In this document: one piece after another, positions 37,452-50,200 of the stretch
Layout of the letters: every line of letters starts with the position of its first letter
Position numbering within the stretch: the stretch's first letter is position 1
Assembly (NCBI GenBank): GCA_019925795.1
Contig: CM034300.1
Coordinates: forward strand, 55,100,873 to 55,164,872
DNA: 64,000 nt
Direction: 5' to 3'
Source of the DNA: Dendrobium chrysotoxum
Taxonomy: Eukaryota > Streptophyta > Magnoliopsida > Asparagales > Orchidaceae
The notes under the pieces: generated by a model
Database searches by the model: none
Seen by the model: the letters and a program-made list of their open reading frames with translations, nothing else
Told to the model about the DNA's origin: nothing
Translations under genes and position numbers: made by a program

Positions 37452-38845
37452 ATCTCCCCTTTTTGATGATGGCAAAACATTTATTGTTTGAGTTCATAAT
37501 TATACCCTTGTTTCTCCTAAGCTTCTACTAAATGTTAGCTCCCCCTAAATAAAAGATCTCCTAGGCTCCCCCTAAATGAAAGATCCCCCTAAATAAATGA
37601 TCTATCCTAAAACAAGGGGTAAGAGGAGATTAGATGATCTAACAAAAAATAAGCAGAGCGAAGAGGTGAAAAAGAACAACACAAGACAAGCAAGTACAGT
37701 TGCAAAGAAAAAATACACATAACATGCAACAAGTACACATACATATAATACAACATACATACAATACAACAGATAAAGCAACTAGTTAAACAATATAAAA
37801 AGCAATGCAATAATAACAAGTATGTACGGATACATACAATATAATAGATAAAGCAACAAGTCAAACAATATAAAACTCCCCCTTTTGACAACAACAAAAA
37901 GGGAAGACACTCAAAGGTGTTGAGGAATTGTAAAATAATGTGAAAAGAAGATTAACTATAATATTAAAATCAAATGCAAAAAGTAAAGACTCAAAATGAT
38001 TTAGATCACAGACTATAATAAGGAGAAGACAAGATGATCTATGTTAGTAATGTAATAGACAGATTAAGTAACCACAACTATTGCATAAATGGTGAAAGAA
38101 AAAATTACCAAATTTCTATGTCAAATGCAAGGATCATTGAGTAGTGAAATTTAAGAAAATATTAAAGGAAAGAATAATTGGCGACATTGCGCATCTTTTC
38201 AAAGTTTTTTAGTCTAATTTGGTGCCTCTTTATAATTTTGGTGACATTGCGCATCTTTTATTGTATGGCACATTTTATGCATCTTTTTCAATTTTTGGCA
38301 CATATTATTTTGACAAAATAAGATTCTTCCCAACAACATAATCCCTTAATCACTAGTACAATAATGAATACATTGAAATAAAAATTAAGATTAATAATAA
38401 GACATCAAATATACAATAATTTAGGCTAAGTAACACATGTCTAAAATAGTTTAAAGTAAGATCTTCTAAGATACACCAAATCAAAATGAAATCTAAATAT
38501 TTTGAGAAATTAAATTATACATAGAAATTTCTATTGTAATCAAATTTCAGTTAACATTTTATAAAATTCATCAACTACATTCAAGTGTTAAAGAATTGTA
38601 AATTTCCAGTCATAATCAACAATCATAGAATAATATGCATTAAAACTGAACTTTTTCATTCATCACTTGAAAGTATGAATAAGCAAGCTTTTACATTCAA
38701 TACACTGCTTATAAAAGAAAGCTTGCAAAAAAATAGACATCACTCAACAACAACTTAAGAATAATAACAAGAACAATAATCACATCAACTAACACCTCAT
38801 AAAATAACAAAGCAAAGACCAATCCAAACAACAAGAAGAAAATCT
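37452..38845 (-). other. 3' non-coding region with repeated motifs and several polypurine tracts, copy 2
   Basis: The counterpart of 28088-29481 with the same motif block (38170-38300) and purine tracts. The tract at 37452-37464 abuts LTR2. Confidence 0.7.
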
Positions 38846-39937
38846 CTAATAGTCTGAGGGACCCTGATCTGGAGGTGGTGGAGGAGCAGCGAACATAGAA
38901 AAGTAGCTATTGATTGTTGCAATGTTGGTGTTCACTGACTCGAATTGGTCTCGAATCCACACCCTGTCCTCATTATATCTCTCATCCTGCAGCTTTAAAT
39001 GTCCCTCTATTTGATTAAAGCTTTGATCCATTTAATAAAAATGCTGGACCATATCCTGATAAAAATTTTGCTCAGGTCCAAGTGTAGGTGTAAGAGCAGG
39101 TGCAGGTTCGTCCTCATAACTATCCCCATTTCCATCTTTCCCAAAAAGTGACCGAAAAGAAGCATCAGTGAAATAAAGTGGCAGTTCAGAAGGTCTGTTA
39201 GGATGGACCATATTGTACTTCTTTTCAAGAATAAAGCAAATCACATGACCTAAGGCAATGTTCTTCTTTCTCTTTACACTAGGTTGGCCAATATCGGTGA
39301 GGGAATAAAGATAGTTCAAAAGTAATTGGACTTCATCTATGGGTTGGCTAGACATAATCAAATATGTAACGGTAGAAAGAAGAGGGGTCATGTTTACTCT
39401 ATCTCCAGCTTTGGGAATGATGGAGCTCCTAAGAACATGTTGAATGATTCTAGCATTTTGATTCAATGAGTCAACTATAGGATAGTGAGTAGGTTGGTTT
39501 ATACCCCTAATAACTTGATTGACTTCAGACCAATCATAGTCCACTCTAGAGGCTAGAGTATGTGCCTGAATGCCCAGAGTGTTCAGATGGAAAAATGCTC
39601 CAAGATCCTCCATGGTTATTTCAACCCTTCATTTTAGAATAAAAGAGGTAATCCTAGTATGGTCCTGATTAAATTTCATGTTTGCTAGAAAGACATGGAA
39701 AAGGTCTTTGTTGTAGACATAGATTAGGGTGAGAAGGAAAGAAAATTGAGTAGAGTCGAACAATGGCATTACTACAAAGTGAATGTTCTCTTACAGTAGA
39801 ATGCGATATGGAGTGATTTTGGAAGCGGCATACCTGTAGTATGCCTACTTATTTTCGGCACTTAAGAAATTGTCATCCCAATTCTACCAAGATGTCGATC
39901 CCCTAGATTGTCGAGCTCTCTTTCCGCTTCCTGACAT
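38846..39937 (-). pseudogene. Sirevirus extra ORF downstream of pol, copy 2 (broken)
   Basis: It has the same length (1092 nt with stop) and frame as copy 1. The 39032-39613 part is open for 193 codons (MEDLGAFFHLNTLGIQAHTL to QDMVQHFY). The stop that ends copy 1's long frame (TAG near 29692) is CAG here, while a Gln codon about 14 codons later (CAA near 29670) is TAA near 39032. These two stops therefore arose after the duplication, whereas the N-terminal stops are shared and older. Confidence 0.75.
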
Positions 39938-40591
39938 CTCTATCAAATGCTTAGAAGGGTCTAAAATTGGAAGTAAAATGAATGAAAATGACCCTCTTTT
40001 ATATAGAAAAATGACCAATCATACTGTATGAAAAAATTTTGTATGAGACGAAATATTTTTCATCCAGGATGAAATACATTTCATTCGGAATGAATGGAAA
40101 TAGTCAAAAATGAAACAGCTTTTTGTAAATTGCTCGTCCAGAGACATCCTTTCGTACAGGCTTTTTAACTTCCTAATCGTACAGACGATGACATTTTTGT
40201 CCGAGGCGATCAGAATATTAAAGATCGTTCAGGTGACGGTTAGGTTTGTCCTTATCCAAATTAACACATGAATCGTACAGACGAAGAGGTGTTTATACAG
40301 GATGATCAACAATCATAACTGACACTAACCGTAAACCCACCCCATTCGTACAAACGAAACTGTTCCTATCGTACAGTACGATGATGCAATCATATAGTAT
40401 GAACAGATAAAAAAAATATAATTCGTCACTTCAGCTTTATAATTTTTCAACACTAAAATAAGGAACAAAATGTAAAAAGTTTTTATTTTAATTTTTCTTT
40501 TTAAAGAAGGCACAAATGGTAACCATAAGTCACAATAAACTATAAACAAATAAACTAACAAACACATACAACAAATTTGCAAAATTTTTAA
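39938..40591 (-). promoter_or_regulatory. Intergenic region before the extra ORF with palindromes and TATA box, copy 2
   Basis: The equivalent of 30574-31227, with the same TATATAAA on the minus strand (39998-40005), the 19-bp palindrome near 40057-40075 and ATCGTACAGTACGAT near 40368. This last palindrome has CAG where copy 1 has GAG at its centre, and both arms remain perfect. Confidence 0.55.
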
Positions 40592-43500
40592 TCAAGCATT
40601 AAGATCAATCACACCTAGCCTTATCCTTAAAATGCTAAAAGTGTCAAAAGCTAGTGATTTTGTAAAAATATCTACAAGTTAATCTTTCGTAGCAACATGA
40701 TATAGTTCAATTACCCCTTTCACTACATGATCTCTTATGAAATGATGCCTTATATCAATATGCTTTGTTCTAGAATGTTGAATAGGATTCTTTGAAATGA
40801 AAATAGCACTGGTGTTATCATAAGAGATTTGAATTTTACCAATAGAAAATCCTAAGTCAACCATTTATTATTTCAACCAAAGCACTTGTGCAACACAACT
40901 CCCTAAGGTAATATATTCTGCTTCAGCTGTAGAAAGTGCTACTGAATTTTATTTCCTACTGAACCAAGATACTAAAGAATTTCTAATAAATTGACAAGTC
41001 CCAGAAGTACTCTTCCGATCAGCCCTACAGCCTGCAAAATCAGAATCTGAGTATCCTATGGTTTTAAAAGAAGAAATATTCTTAGGATACCAAATCCCTA
41101 AATTTTGAGTTCCCAAAAGAAATCTCAATATTCTTTTCACAACTATCAAATGTGATTCCTTTGGATCAGATTAAAATCTAGCACATAAGCAAACACTAAA
41201 CATAATATCTGGTCGGCTAGCAGTCAAGTAAAGAAATGATCTAATTATTCCTCTAAACTTTTTTTTATCAACAAATTTTCCCTTAGGCTGCTTATCTAAT
41301 AGTACTATGAAACTCATGGGTGTAGTTACAGGTTTAGCATTATCCATTTCATACTTTCTGAGGATGTCCTTAACATACTTAGATTGACAAAGAAAAGTTC
41401 CTTCCTCATTTTTCCTTATACTAAAACTAATAAAATAACTCAAGTCACCCATCAAACTCATCTAAAATTTGCCACTCATTATTTTTGAAAATTCATCACA
41501 TAGATTTTTATCAGTTGATCCAAAAATGATGTCATCTATATATATTTGTACAATGAGTATTTCATTCCCTATGCTTTTCAAAAATAGACTGGTGTCCACA
41601 CTTCCTTTAATAAATGATCCTTTCAATAGAAAAGTTCTTAACCTCTCATACCAAACTCTAGGTGACTGTTTTAGTCCATACAATGCCTTTTTTAATTTAA
41701 GAACATGATTAAAAAATTTAGAATTCTCAAAATATGGAGGTTGCTCAACATAAACATCTTCTTCTATCACCCCATTCAAAAAGGCACTTTTAACATCCAT
41801 TTGATATAATTTAAAATCTTTAAAACAGGAAAAGACTAATAAAACCGTAATTGCTTCAAGTCTCACTACAGGGGTAAATATCTCCTCAAAGTCAATCCCT
41901 TCAATTTGATTATACCCCTTAGCTACCAATCTAGCCTTATTTCTAATCATAACTCATGAATCATTCATCTTATTTTTGAACACCCACTTAGTTCCAACTA
42001 CACTTTGATCCTTTGGCCTTTCAACTAACACCCAAACATCATTTCTTTTAAATTGATTTAATTCTTTTTACATGTCCAAAATCCAAAATTCATCCATAAG
42101 TGCTTGATCAATATTAGTGGGTTCAATCATTGAAATAAAAGCTGAATGCTTTACTTCTTTCCTCAAACCATGCCTAGTCCTAACTCCTTCACTTGGGTCT
42201 CCTAAAATCAACTCTTTAGGATGACTTCTAACAAATTTCCATTCTTTAGGCATTCAGTTTTCTTCTTCATTTTCAACCCTTTTTTTAACTTTTTCATTTT
42301 TAAGTTTTTGGGATATTTCCTCAACCACATCTTCATCCAACTTAGACCCTTCACTATTATTAGATTCATCAAAACCTACATTAGTGGTCTCCTCAACAAT
42401 CAATGTTCTTTTATTAAAAACTCTATAGGATTTTCCAACACTTGAATAACCTAGAAAGATTCGTTCATTTGATTTAGGATCAAATTTTCCTAAGAGAGTT
42501 TTGCCATTATTATGAATGAACACTTTACATCCAAAAACATGTAGATATGAAAGGCTGGGACTTCTACCTTTAAGAAGTTCATAGGGTGTCTTCTTTAATT
42601 TAAATCTAATATACACCCTATTCAATACATAGCACGCTGTGCTAACTACTTCAGCCCAAAAATATTTTGGAAGTGAATATTCTGCCAACATGGCTCTACC
42701 AGTTTCAATTAATGTCCTATTCTTTCTTTCTATAACTCCATTCTATTGAGGTGTCCTAGAAGCTGAGAAATTATGTTCTATTCCATGAGATTTGCAAAAA
42801 GTAACAAATAATTCATTTTCAAATTCTCTCCCATAATCATTTTGGATAGATATAATTTCAAATCCCAATTTTCTCTGAATCCAAGTGGCAAAATCTTTAA
42901 ACTCCTCAAATGATTCACTCTTATGATTCAAAAATCTAATCCAGGTAAATCTAGAATAATCATCTATAATTATATACTCAAATCTTTTTCCTCCTAAACT
43001 TAAAGTGCTAACAGGTCCAAATAAATCCAAGTGAAGAATTTTTAAGGGCTTGCTAGTTTTAATTTTCTTGATTGAACTGAAAGAGGATCTGACTTATTTT
43101 TCTAATTGACATGCATCACACAAATGATCTTTAGTAAAGTCTAATTTGGGTACACCTCTAACTAGCTCCTTTTGGGTAATTTTCCAAAGATTTCTCATAC
43201 TAGCATAACAAAGCCTTCTATGCTATAATCATGATTCATCAGATACAGTTTTCAAATAAAAAGCAGTAGAAGGTTTAACAAAATTTAAATCTAACATGTA
43301 AACATTATTCACTCTATCACCATTCAACACAATAATTCTATTTTTACTAATAATAAAACTAGTAGGTAGGAATTTAATATGATAACTTTGGTCACATAAT
43401 TGACTTATGCTCAACAGATTATGTTTTAAGCCTTCAACCAACAGAACATTCTCAATCAAAAAAATTTTAGAATTCCAATCATACATGTACCTACCACTCT

Positions 43501-43618
43501 CTTGATAGTATTATCTCCAAGTGCAACCTTGCCTCCATTCCTGGCTTCCAGCGTTATAAATTGATTTGCATCTCCAGTCATATGCTTTGAACAATCGTTA
43601 TCCAGGTACCAAACACTC
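40592..43618 (-). pseudogene. Sirevirus pol, array copy 2 (PR-INT-RT-RH, broken)
   Basis: Domain order and most stop codons are as in copy 1, so most damage predates the duplication. Integrase spans about 42254-43040 (DDYSRFTW, IQNDYGREFEN), reverse transcriptase 41462-41950 with YIDDIIFGS, and RNase H 40592-41149. Copy 2 keeps FLYLTASRPDIMFSVCLCARF (about 41171-41230), the normal copia sequence, where copy 1 has an altered and shorter frame. The integrase Asp-Gly pair has Tyr (NDYG) where copy 1 has His. Confidence 0.93.
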
Positions 43619-45356
43619 TCACGAGGTCTTATATGAGAGCGACTCTACAAAATTATCAAATGTTAGTTTGGAAACCCAAATAAGTTTGGGTTTACCTCTT
43701 GATAATTTTAAAATAGATGTATGTGTGATATACTGTATTTTATGAATCTTAGGTCTCCACACTAAATGTGTTCTATGATGAATAGTATAAGTGTGAGAAA
43801 TATGTCCAATCATACCACAAGAAAAACACTTAACTCCAAGAAAAGGATTTATCAATCCATATGTCCTATTAGATCTTCTCCTAGATTTTGAATTAGTGGA
43901 CTTGTGGTAGGTTTTCTGAAAATCTTCCTGTTTAGGTGGATTCCTATTTTCTTCAAATGCTTTAAACTTAACCTCAAGATATGCATTAGCACTTTCTAGA
44001 TTTAAATTTTCAATCTTCAAGTTATGCTCTCTACTATCCATCCATAAAAGTTTTGAAATCATTTTCAAGTTCAGTATGTGATAATTTTAACATTTCATGC
44101 TTTTTATTTAAATCATCATATTCATCCAACAAGGTCATGTGGTTGCTATCAATTAATGCATGATCTTTACTAAGGATTTCGTATTCTTTTTACAGCTCTA
44201 GATAATCCAAATTTAATTTTACATGTAATTTCTTAAGTTTCCTATATGCAGAATGAATGCATTCAGAAACTTCAAATAACTCTTTATAACTTAAGTCGCA
44301 TACCTCCTCTTGATCTGAATGATCAAGATTGTCAGCCATTAAGCATAAATTTGTGACTTCCTCTTTAGGTGCTGTTTCTAAAGAATCTGAAGCTGAGTCC
44401 GCCCAAAAAGCTCATTGAAGTCTCTTTTTACCCCTTCTTTCCTTGGGTTTCTCCTCAGCTTACTCCTTGCTAGGATTAGCCTTGAGATTGGGGCATTCTA
44501 TCTTTATATATCCTGGCTTCATGTATTCATAGCAAATAACATCATTAGAACCTTTAACATTTTTATGGAACTTACCTTTGTTCCACTATTGGCGTCTTCT
44601 CTGCTTCCTCTTTAGGAAACTCTTAAACTGCCTTATCATTAAGGCAATGTCTTCCTCATCCTCCGGTAGTGACTGCTCACTATCTGAACCTTCCACCTTC
44701 AAAGCTATATTCTTCTCCTTCCGCTTGTCACCTACATCAATCTGTCTTTGAGTCACAGATTGCTCATAAGCAATTAATGATCCAAGAAGATTGTTAATAG
44801 AATAAACATTTAAATCATTCGATTCAGTTATTACAGTTATCTTTGCATTATAAGCAGTAGGTAAGCAATGAAATATTTTATTTACTTTTTCCACATTCAT
44901 TAATTCCCTACCTAAGGCATGCAATGAAGTGGCTATATGTGTAAAACGTATATCATGTCTGAGATTGATTCATTCAGTTTCATGTGAAAGAGTTCATAAT
45001 CGTGCAAAAGAATGTTCAACCTAGTTTGCTTCGCTTTATTTGTACCTTCATACATAATGCAAAGTCTATCCCATATTTCCTTTCTAAATTTACAAGTGGA
45101 AACACACATATAGTCTTCAGATTTAAGAGCATAGAAAAAGCTATTTAAGTATTTTGCATTTAGTTGTGCTAATTCCCTTTCTTCTAAAGTCCAATCAGCA
45201 AAAGGTGTTTCAACTCTAATGTCATCTACTAGTCTTGTGGTTGTAGTATAACCATCCTAAACTAACATCCGCATGCGATAATCAAAAGATTGCAGAAAAG
45301 TAGACATACGAGTTTTTCACAAATCAAATGGAATATTGTCAAACAGTGGAGGTCTA
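43619..45356 (-). pseudogene. Sirevirus gag, array copy 2 (broken)
   Basis: This is the same protein as in copy 1, about 98 percent alike by eye. It has the same truncated N-terminus, the same frameshift near 44950 and the same damaged zinc knuckles. The frame 44586-44924 extends beyond the copy 1 frame because a Gln/Lys codon that is a stop in copy 1 is intact here (KRKEKNIALKVEGSD). A 5-bp deletion near 44040 distinguishes it from copy 1 and shifts the coiled-coil frame. Confidence 0.88.
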
Positions 45357-46815
45357 GTGATCAAACTGTACAATATCAATTCGTATCGTACGATCATAGA
45401 TGATTTTTTTATACTTTTCAACCACAAAATAATAAAATGCAGTGGAGTAAGTAAAAATAATAATAGAGAATACCAAATTTTATAGTGGTTCGGTCAAACA
45501 CAACCTACATCCACTCCCTAGAGACTCCTTCACTAGGTATTGCACTATATCAAAGTGACTCTCCTTTAGCCCCCACAGTAAGGTGGAGAAGCCTTTACAA
45601 ACTCTCTTCCACCAAATCCCGGTGTGACAGACAACTGATGTCCTTTTTCACCCTCCTGGTGAAGGCAGAGAATTGACATGTCCTTTCACACCCTCCTGGT
45701 GTAGGCAAAGTACCCACTCATCCTTTCACACCCTCCTGGTGTTGGCAGAGTACCATCATCCTTTTTCACCCTCCTGGTAACGGCAGAGAATCGAAACCCT
45801 CTCGAATAACCTTCTTGCAAGTGCCTCCAAAGAGATTGGGAAGAAGATTGAAGTGCAAATAATGAGATCCCTCACACTTGGATAACTTTGTGAATCCCCT
45901 TACAATTTTCTCTTAAAGGATCTCACAACACACTCCCAAACACTCTCCCGATTACTCTCCTTTACACTCTCAAGAAGAATTTTCGTAGAAGAATATTTTT
46001 CAATCAGTTTTTAAGATACTTAAATACTAAGGACAGGAAAATCCATCCAAAAATTAAAATTTTCAAGTTTTACGCGTGTAGATCGTCCTGTACAATCTCA
46101 TATCATACTGTACGAATAGTTTAAATTTCTGAACAATTCGTCCCATATGATGTTGTACAAACCAAATTGAGCCGTTTATCCCAGACGTTCGTCCCGTACA
46201 AATAAGCTGTACGAACCATTCTGACCCATTCGACCCATATGAACAGGGCGTATGAACCAGTCCGAGCTGTTCGTCCCAAACACTCATCTCGTATGAACTA
46301 GTTGTATGAACCAATCTGAGCCATTCGTCCCGAACGTTCATCCCGTACGAACAGGGTGTACGAACCATTCTGAGTCATTCGTCCCTAAAAATCCTTTTGT
46401 ACGAAGTCATTTCGTACAGTACAAATAAGAAAAAAATTCCAGACAGAGGTTCCTTGTGGAGTACAAATAGCACAGATCATCCCGTATGATTCAATATCAT
46501 ACTGTACGATCAATTTTAAAAAAAATCACTCCCCAAGTGTGTGTGTGCACAATTATCCAACTTACAATCACACTCTCTCAGACTCAAGAAAAGTAAAAAA
46601 GATATAGACTGCACTCACAATAAATATTAACAAATGATCTAGAAGCCTTCAGCAGTCTGGAGTGTAAAATTTCTTGAAAAATATGTTAGTACACACAAAA
46701 AGAAAAACCAATAGTTGTTAGGAGAAAAATAAAACAAATAATAAGCTTTTGTAATCATCAAAAATAACTTGTATCAAAATTCACTTGAAAGAACGGATTT
46801 ACACAAATCATAACA
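45357..46815 (-). repeat. LTR3 (outer 5' LTR of the array)
   Basis: It shares with LTR2 the loss of the U5 end and the join to gag, and differs from LTR1 and LTR2 at many positions in its right part (for example CTTGGATAAC near 45880, where the others have CTTCTATAAC). The 54-bp tandem block is at 46187-46390. It ends with CATAACA at 46815, where CACTA sequence resumes. Confidence 0.9.
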
Positions 46816-47072
46816 GTAGAGATAAATAAGGTTGGATAGTTTCATAAAAACCAAACTATGGGGAATTGTTGACTAACAATATGTCATACCTACTACACAT
46901 CAAGAGGATCAGATGTTAGATTATAGGCTCTTGAAATTGATATTCTTGATGCTTCATTGTCTAATATAAAATTGCAGTTAGAGGAAGTGGATACTTCAAC
47001 AAGCTCTTCAAATGAGAATGAGGATAAAAGTAAAGATACCATAGAGAGCACTGAAAGCATTTTTTATTCATA
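46816..47072 (+). pseudogene. CACTA tnp2 transposase, 3' end after the array
   Basis: The C-terminus of the interrupted transposase resumes here: INKVG and FHKNQTMGN, then an acidic tail (LEEVDTSTSSSNENEDKSK, 46985-47040) and a stop near 47072. The downstream region is A/T-rich and separates it from the tnpA-like gene. The identification rests on position and the typical acidic end; the similarity itself is modest. Confidence 0.65.
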
Positions 47073-47353
47073 ACAATTCTTATAGCTTAAGTGCCCAAAT
47101 TTATTTTAATTTAGTTAATATTGTACCTATAAAATTTGTAATCAAATATATGTTTATCAAGAACAAGTTGGTTAAATGCAAATTTTAGTTATAAAATTTA
47201 TTTTTTTTGGTTTAACTACAAACTTTTTTTCATAATTATGCAAATTTTCATATTTATTACTACTCCATTTTTAATTATGCATATTTGTTACAACTCTAAT
47301 GTTACTATAATTTCATAAAATGTAAACTAATTGCTTGTTGTTTCCTCAATACA

Positions 47354-48695
47354 AATGGCTTTATTCGACAAGCCTCCTTATAGATCCATTACATCAAAGT
47401 TTGGTCATAGAAGGAAGTTAACCACCATTGGACCATCTGGGTCTAGAAAGAGTGAGCAGGGTCAGTGGTAGATAATTTCACCAATGATAGGAATGCCACC
47501 ACCAGGGAGTCAACATCATTCCCCCACTGAGTAGGGTCATGGATAGATAGTTTCACCGGTGGTTGGAGTACCACCCTATGTTGTGTACTTTTGGTCTCCT
47601 ATTTCCACTAGTCCTTGATTTCCATCTCTAGATCTGACACAGTCAACTCCCTTCTATCCATATTACCCTCACCACCATCACAAATAGTTCTGTCAACCTA
47701 CCCCTATCATCCATACCCTTAGCCATATTATTACCCACCTCCTCTCCAGCCACAATAGGGTGGACCATCGATAGAATCAAAGGTTGGGGCTGAGGAGCAT
47801 GCAACAATAGAGCATAAGCATATGTACATAGAGCCTAAGGGTGTCTAGGGAGCGTCCATTATAGCTTAGAGAGGGCGTGTGGGGTGATTTGACCAGAGCT
47901 TGGTGGCCCCTGAATTCACGAAGATGAGAGAGCATAACAAGCAAAATAGAGCATCCAACTATAGGGGTTTAGGAATCTCTCTTCACATGGGTGGTTCATT
48001 GCCTCATATTGAGCATAGATGATGACTGGTAAATGATTACTTTAATTTTATAAATATATAGGTATATTATTTTAACTATTCTCTTTATTATAGAAAGAGG
48101 TAGTTGGTCAGGAGCCAACACCATTAGAGTTGCATACATGAACACAACAATGTCAAGTTGATCATCAAAGGGTTGATGAGAAGGAAAAAAAGCTCATGCT
48201 AGTAACCATATTTGAGTAATAATCATAAATAATATGCAAATAGAAATGGATTTTTATGGACTTAGTCTCTCACAGGATGATTTTGTACCACTTCGAGAGG
48301 GTTAGATATCTACTGTTGAGGGATCATATTTAGGATCAATGCATAACTCAAAGTACCACACATGGTCACAAGTTGTTGGAGGGAGATAGAAGGGGAGGGT
48401 GTATGGATTTGGTTCTTAGGCATATGCATATGATAATAATACATCCACCTCAACGTCTTTTAGTTAGAGTGAAGTTAATGATATTGTCAACCAGAGGGTG
48501 GCTGATCTCACCAAAGTGATATAGGAGATGAAATAGATACATGCCAACATACTAACACAACATGTAGAGAGGAAGAAGAGCTATGATCATATCTAAGACA
48601 AAATAGAAAGAAAAAGGGTTAGCAGCCTGAGCATGAATCAGAGAGGAGCGAGGAGACAGAATATGATTAGGGAACTTAAATTTTTAAGTTGTTGT
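47354..48695 (+). pseudogene. tnpA-like Ptta/En/Spm transposase gene (broken)
   Basis: This is the second CACTA gene; TnpA proteins bind subterminal repeats and assist excision. It starts at ATG 47354 (MALFDKPPYRSITSKFGHRR) and runs through a Pro/His/Tyr-rich stretch (about 47600-47760). The plant Transposase_24 core follows: MREHNKQNRASNYRG, LHMGGSLPH (47925-48005), then QEPTPLELHT (48110-48140), YHTWSQVVGG (48350) and VNDIVNQRVADLTKVI (48473-48520), with a Lys/Arg-rich end. A probable intron with GT-AG borders spans 48029-48093. Many codons are now stops, often where Gln or Trp is expected. Order and orientation (tnp2 then tnpA) are normal for CACTA elements. Confidence 0.8.
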
Positions 48696-48964
48696 AGTAG
48701 TTTGAAGAACTTATTTTGAAAACTTATTGCTGTGTTTAAGTTATTGTAGTAGTTTGGAGAACTTATTGTTGTGATTTTAGAAATTATTTGAACATTTTTT
48801 TATATTTTGAAGTTGTTTATGTTGAACGATTGAGTTTTGAAGTTGATAGACTTATATTTTGAATTATTTTATTATGTTTTGAGTAGCAATGTTGTATGAT
48901 GAAATATTTTGTTGTTTATACAACCATTAACTGTTGCAGTTTTAAAATTTAAATGTTTTTTTCG

Positions 48965-49399
48965 GAATAATAAGGGGCTGCCTATCTTTTTGGCATTGCT
49001 ACAGGTTACCGGCAACTTTCTGAATGATTTTCTGCTAGAAACCTTTCATACAAGGCCAGTGGAAATTTTTGACAAGAACCGAGGGCTTTTTTGGTGGATT
49101 GCCCACAGGATACCGGTTGGTGTTTTCGATAGTTTAACCACTAATAATGCCACCAAAATTTTTCAGTGGTGATTCTCTCTTCTCTGCCACTCCATCTACC
49201 AATCACGATGAAAGTAGAATCGGCCGGGAAACCATCAAAAATTCATTAGAAATAATTTTTGGTGAAAAAACCCACCACATATCATTTCCTACACGGCTTT
49301 TACTGGCAAAAAATATTCCGTTGAAAACATCCAAATCCATCAGAAAATTAATGGTTTCCAAAAAAATGTCCACTAGTTATGGGTGATTTTCCTATATTG
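48965..49399 (+). repeat. CACTA right subterminal and terminal region
   Basis: This holds motifs like those of the left end (TTACCGGCAAC, ATACCGGTTGG, GCCGGGAAACC, TTTTACTGGCAAA) in both orientations, then the terminal inverted repeat ending at 49399. The frames here (48909-49172, 49147-49386) are by-products of these repeats and I do not consider them genes. Confidence 0.7.
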
Positions 49400-49402
49400 G
49401 GC
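49400..49402. repeat. CACTA target site duplication, right (GGC)
   Basis: GGC abuts the right terminus; repeat B sequence resumes after it. Confidence 0.85.
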
Positions 49403-50200
49403 CCATTAGCAACCACCCTAACTACTCTCTCCTTTATGCTTGGCTGTCCAATTCACACTCTAGCCACTTGCTTAGCCAATTACATCACTCCTAGCCACTT
49501 TATCCCACTTTCCCTAGCCTTTTTACACATAAAATCACCCCTTGATACATAAAGTCCACACAACACTAAGTCTTCAAGCATATACAATCCACAAACATGA
49601 AAATACATAAAAAAAATATATTAGACTAAATTCATAGTTATTTCCTTATTTTTTCTTTCTCTTTTTCTTGCTCTTCATTGCTTGAGCTTCATGTGATCTT
49701 GCCCTTGTAATAATGATAGGACCACTTCTATGTTTTACATCACCACTCAAACTTTAACTTCTAATGGGTTGATCTCTTCTCATGAAATCTTCTACAATCT
49801 TTAAAATGTAACTCGTGTCCCATCTTTAGCTTCTAAATGGGCAGTCACTTTTTATAACAATTAATCTTATATTTCCTTTTCTTCACTTGAAGAGTACCTT
49901 TCTTCTATACTTTAAGTGTCTTTAAGTTCTTTTCTATCTACTTAGTTTAACTCATCTTGATTATGATTAACATATTGATATTAGAGGAAGTTCATATAGT
50001 CATCATTAGTCCAACTAATTATTAGTTGATCCTATAAGGCCATTACTTTTTTAGTCTTAAACTATAATCTTTACTTGTTCTCAATCTTCAGAAACTTTGT
50101 GTAGTATTTTGTTGAGCATAAAACTTCATCTTCGATAATACTTGAAATATATATATGTCTATATCACAGTAAAGTAAAATTTAAAAAGAAAGAAGATGTA
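49403..50200. repeat. Ancient repeat copy B, right part
   Basis: This continues repeat B after the CACTA element: TGAGCTTCATGTGATC near 49685 matches TGAGCTTCATGGATAC near 13344, and GAAATCTTCTACAATCTTTA near 49785 matches GAAACCTTCTACAACCTTTA near 13386. Similarity fades near 50200. There is no coding content. Confidence 0.45.

Larger units (their letters stand above)
26492..46815 (-). mobile_element. Tandem sirevirus array: LTR-internal-LTR-internal-LTR
   Basis: Three LTRs (26492-28087, 35997-37451, 45357-46815) alternate with two nearly identical internal regions, all on the minus strand. Corresponding points lie 9360-9365 bp apart. Each internal region has, in minus order, gag, pol, an extra ORF and a 3' non-coding region ending in a polypurine tract. 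The middle LTR is a mosaic of the outer two (see findings), which points to unequal recombination between the LTRs of one element. The array splits the CACTA transposase gene. No 5-bp duplication directly abuts the outer ends (TAGGT versus GTAGA). Confidence 0.93.
22185..49399 (+). mobile_element. CACTA (En/Spm) DNA transposon, interrupted by a sirevirus array
   Basis: The termini are inverted: the left end reads CACAACGGGAAAATCA and the right end, read inward, CAATATAGGAAAATCA. Each differs by only two substitutions from a common CACTACAGGAAAATC form, at different positions. A 3-bp duplication GGC flanks the element (22182-22184 and 49400-49402), as expected for CACTA transposases. Inside, in plus orientation, are a tnp2/tnpD-type transposase and a tnpA-like gene. 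Without the 20.3-kb nested array the element is about 6.9 kb, a normal size. All genes carry stops and frameshifts, so it is not autonomous. Confidence 0.93.

Noticed and set aside
48909..49386. Two short frames near the CACTA right end as genes
   Set aside because: They consist of subterminal repeat motifs and have no family resemblance.
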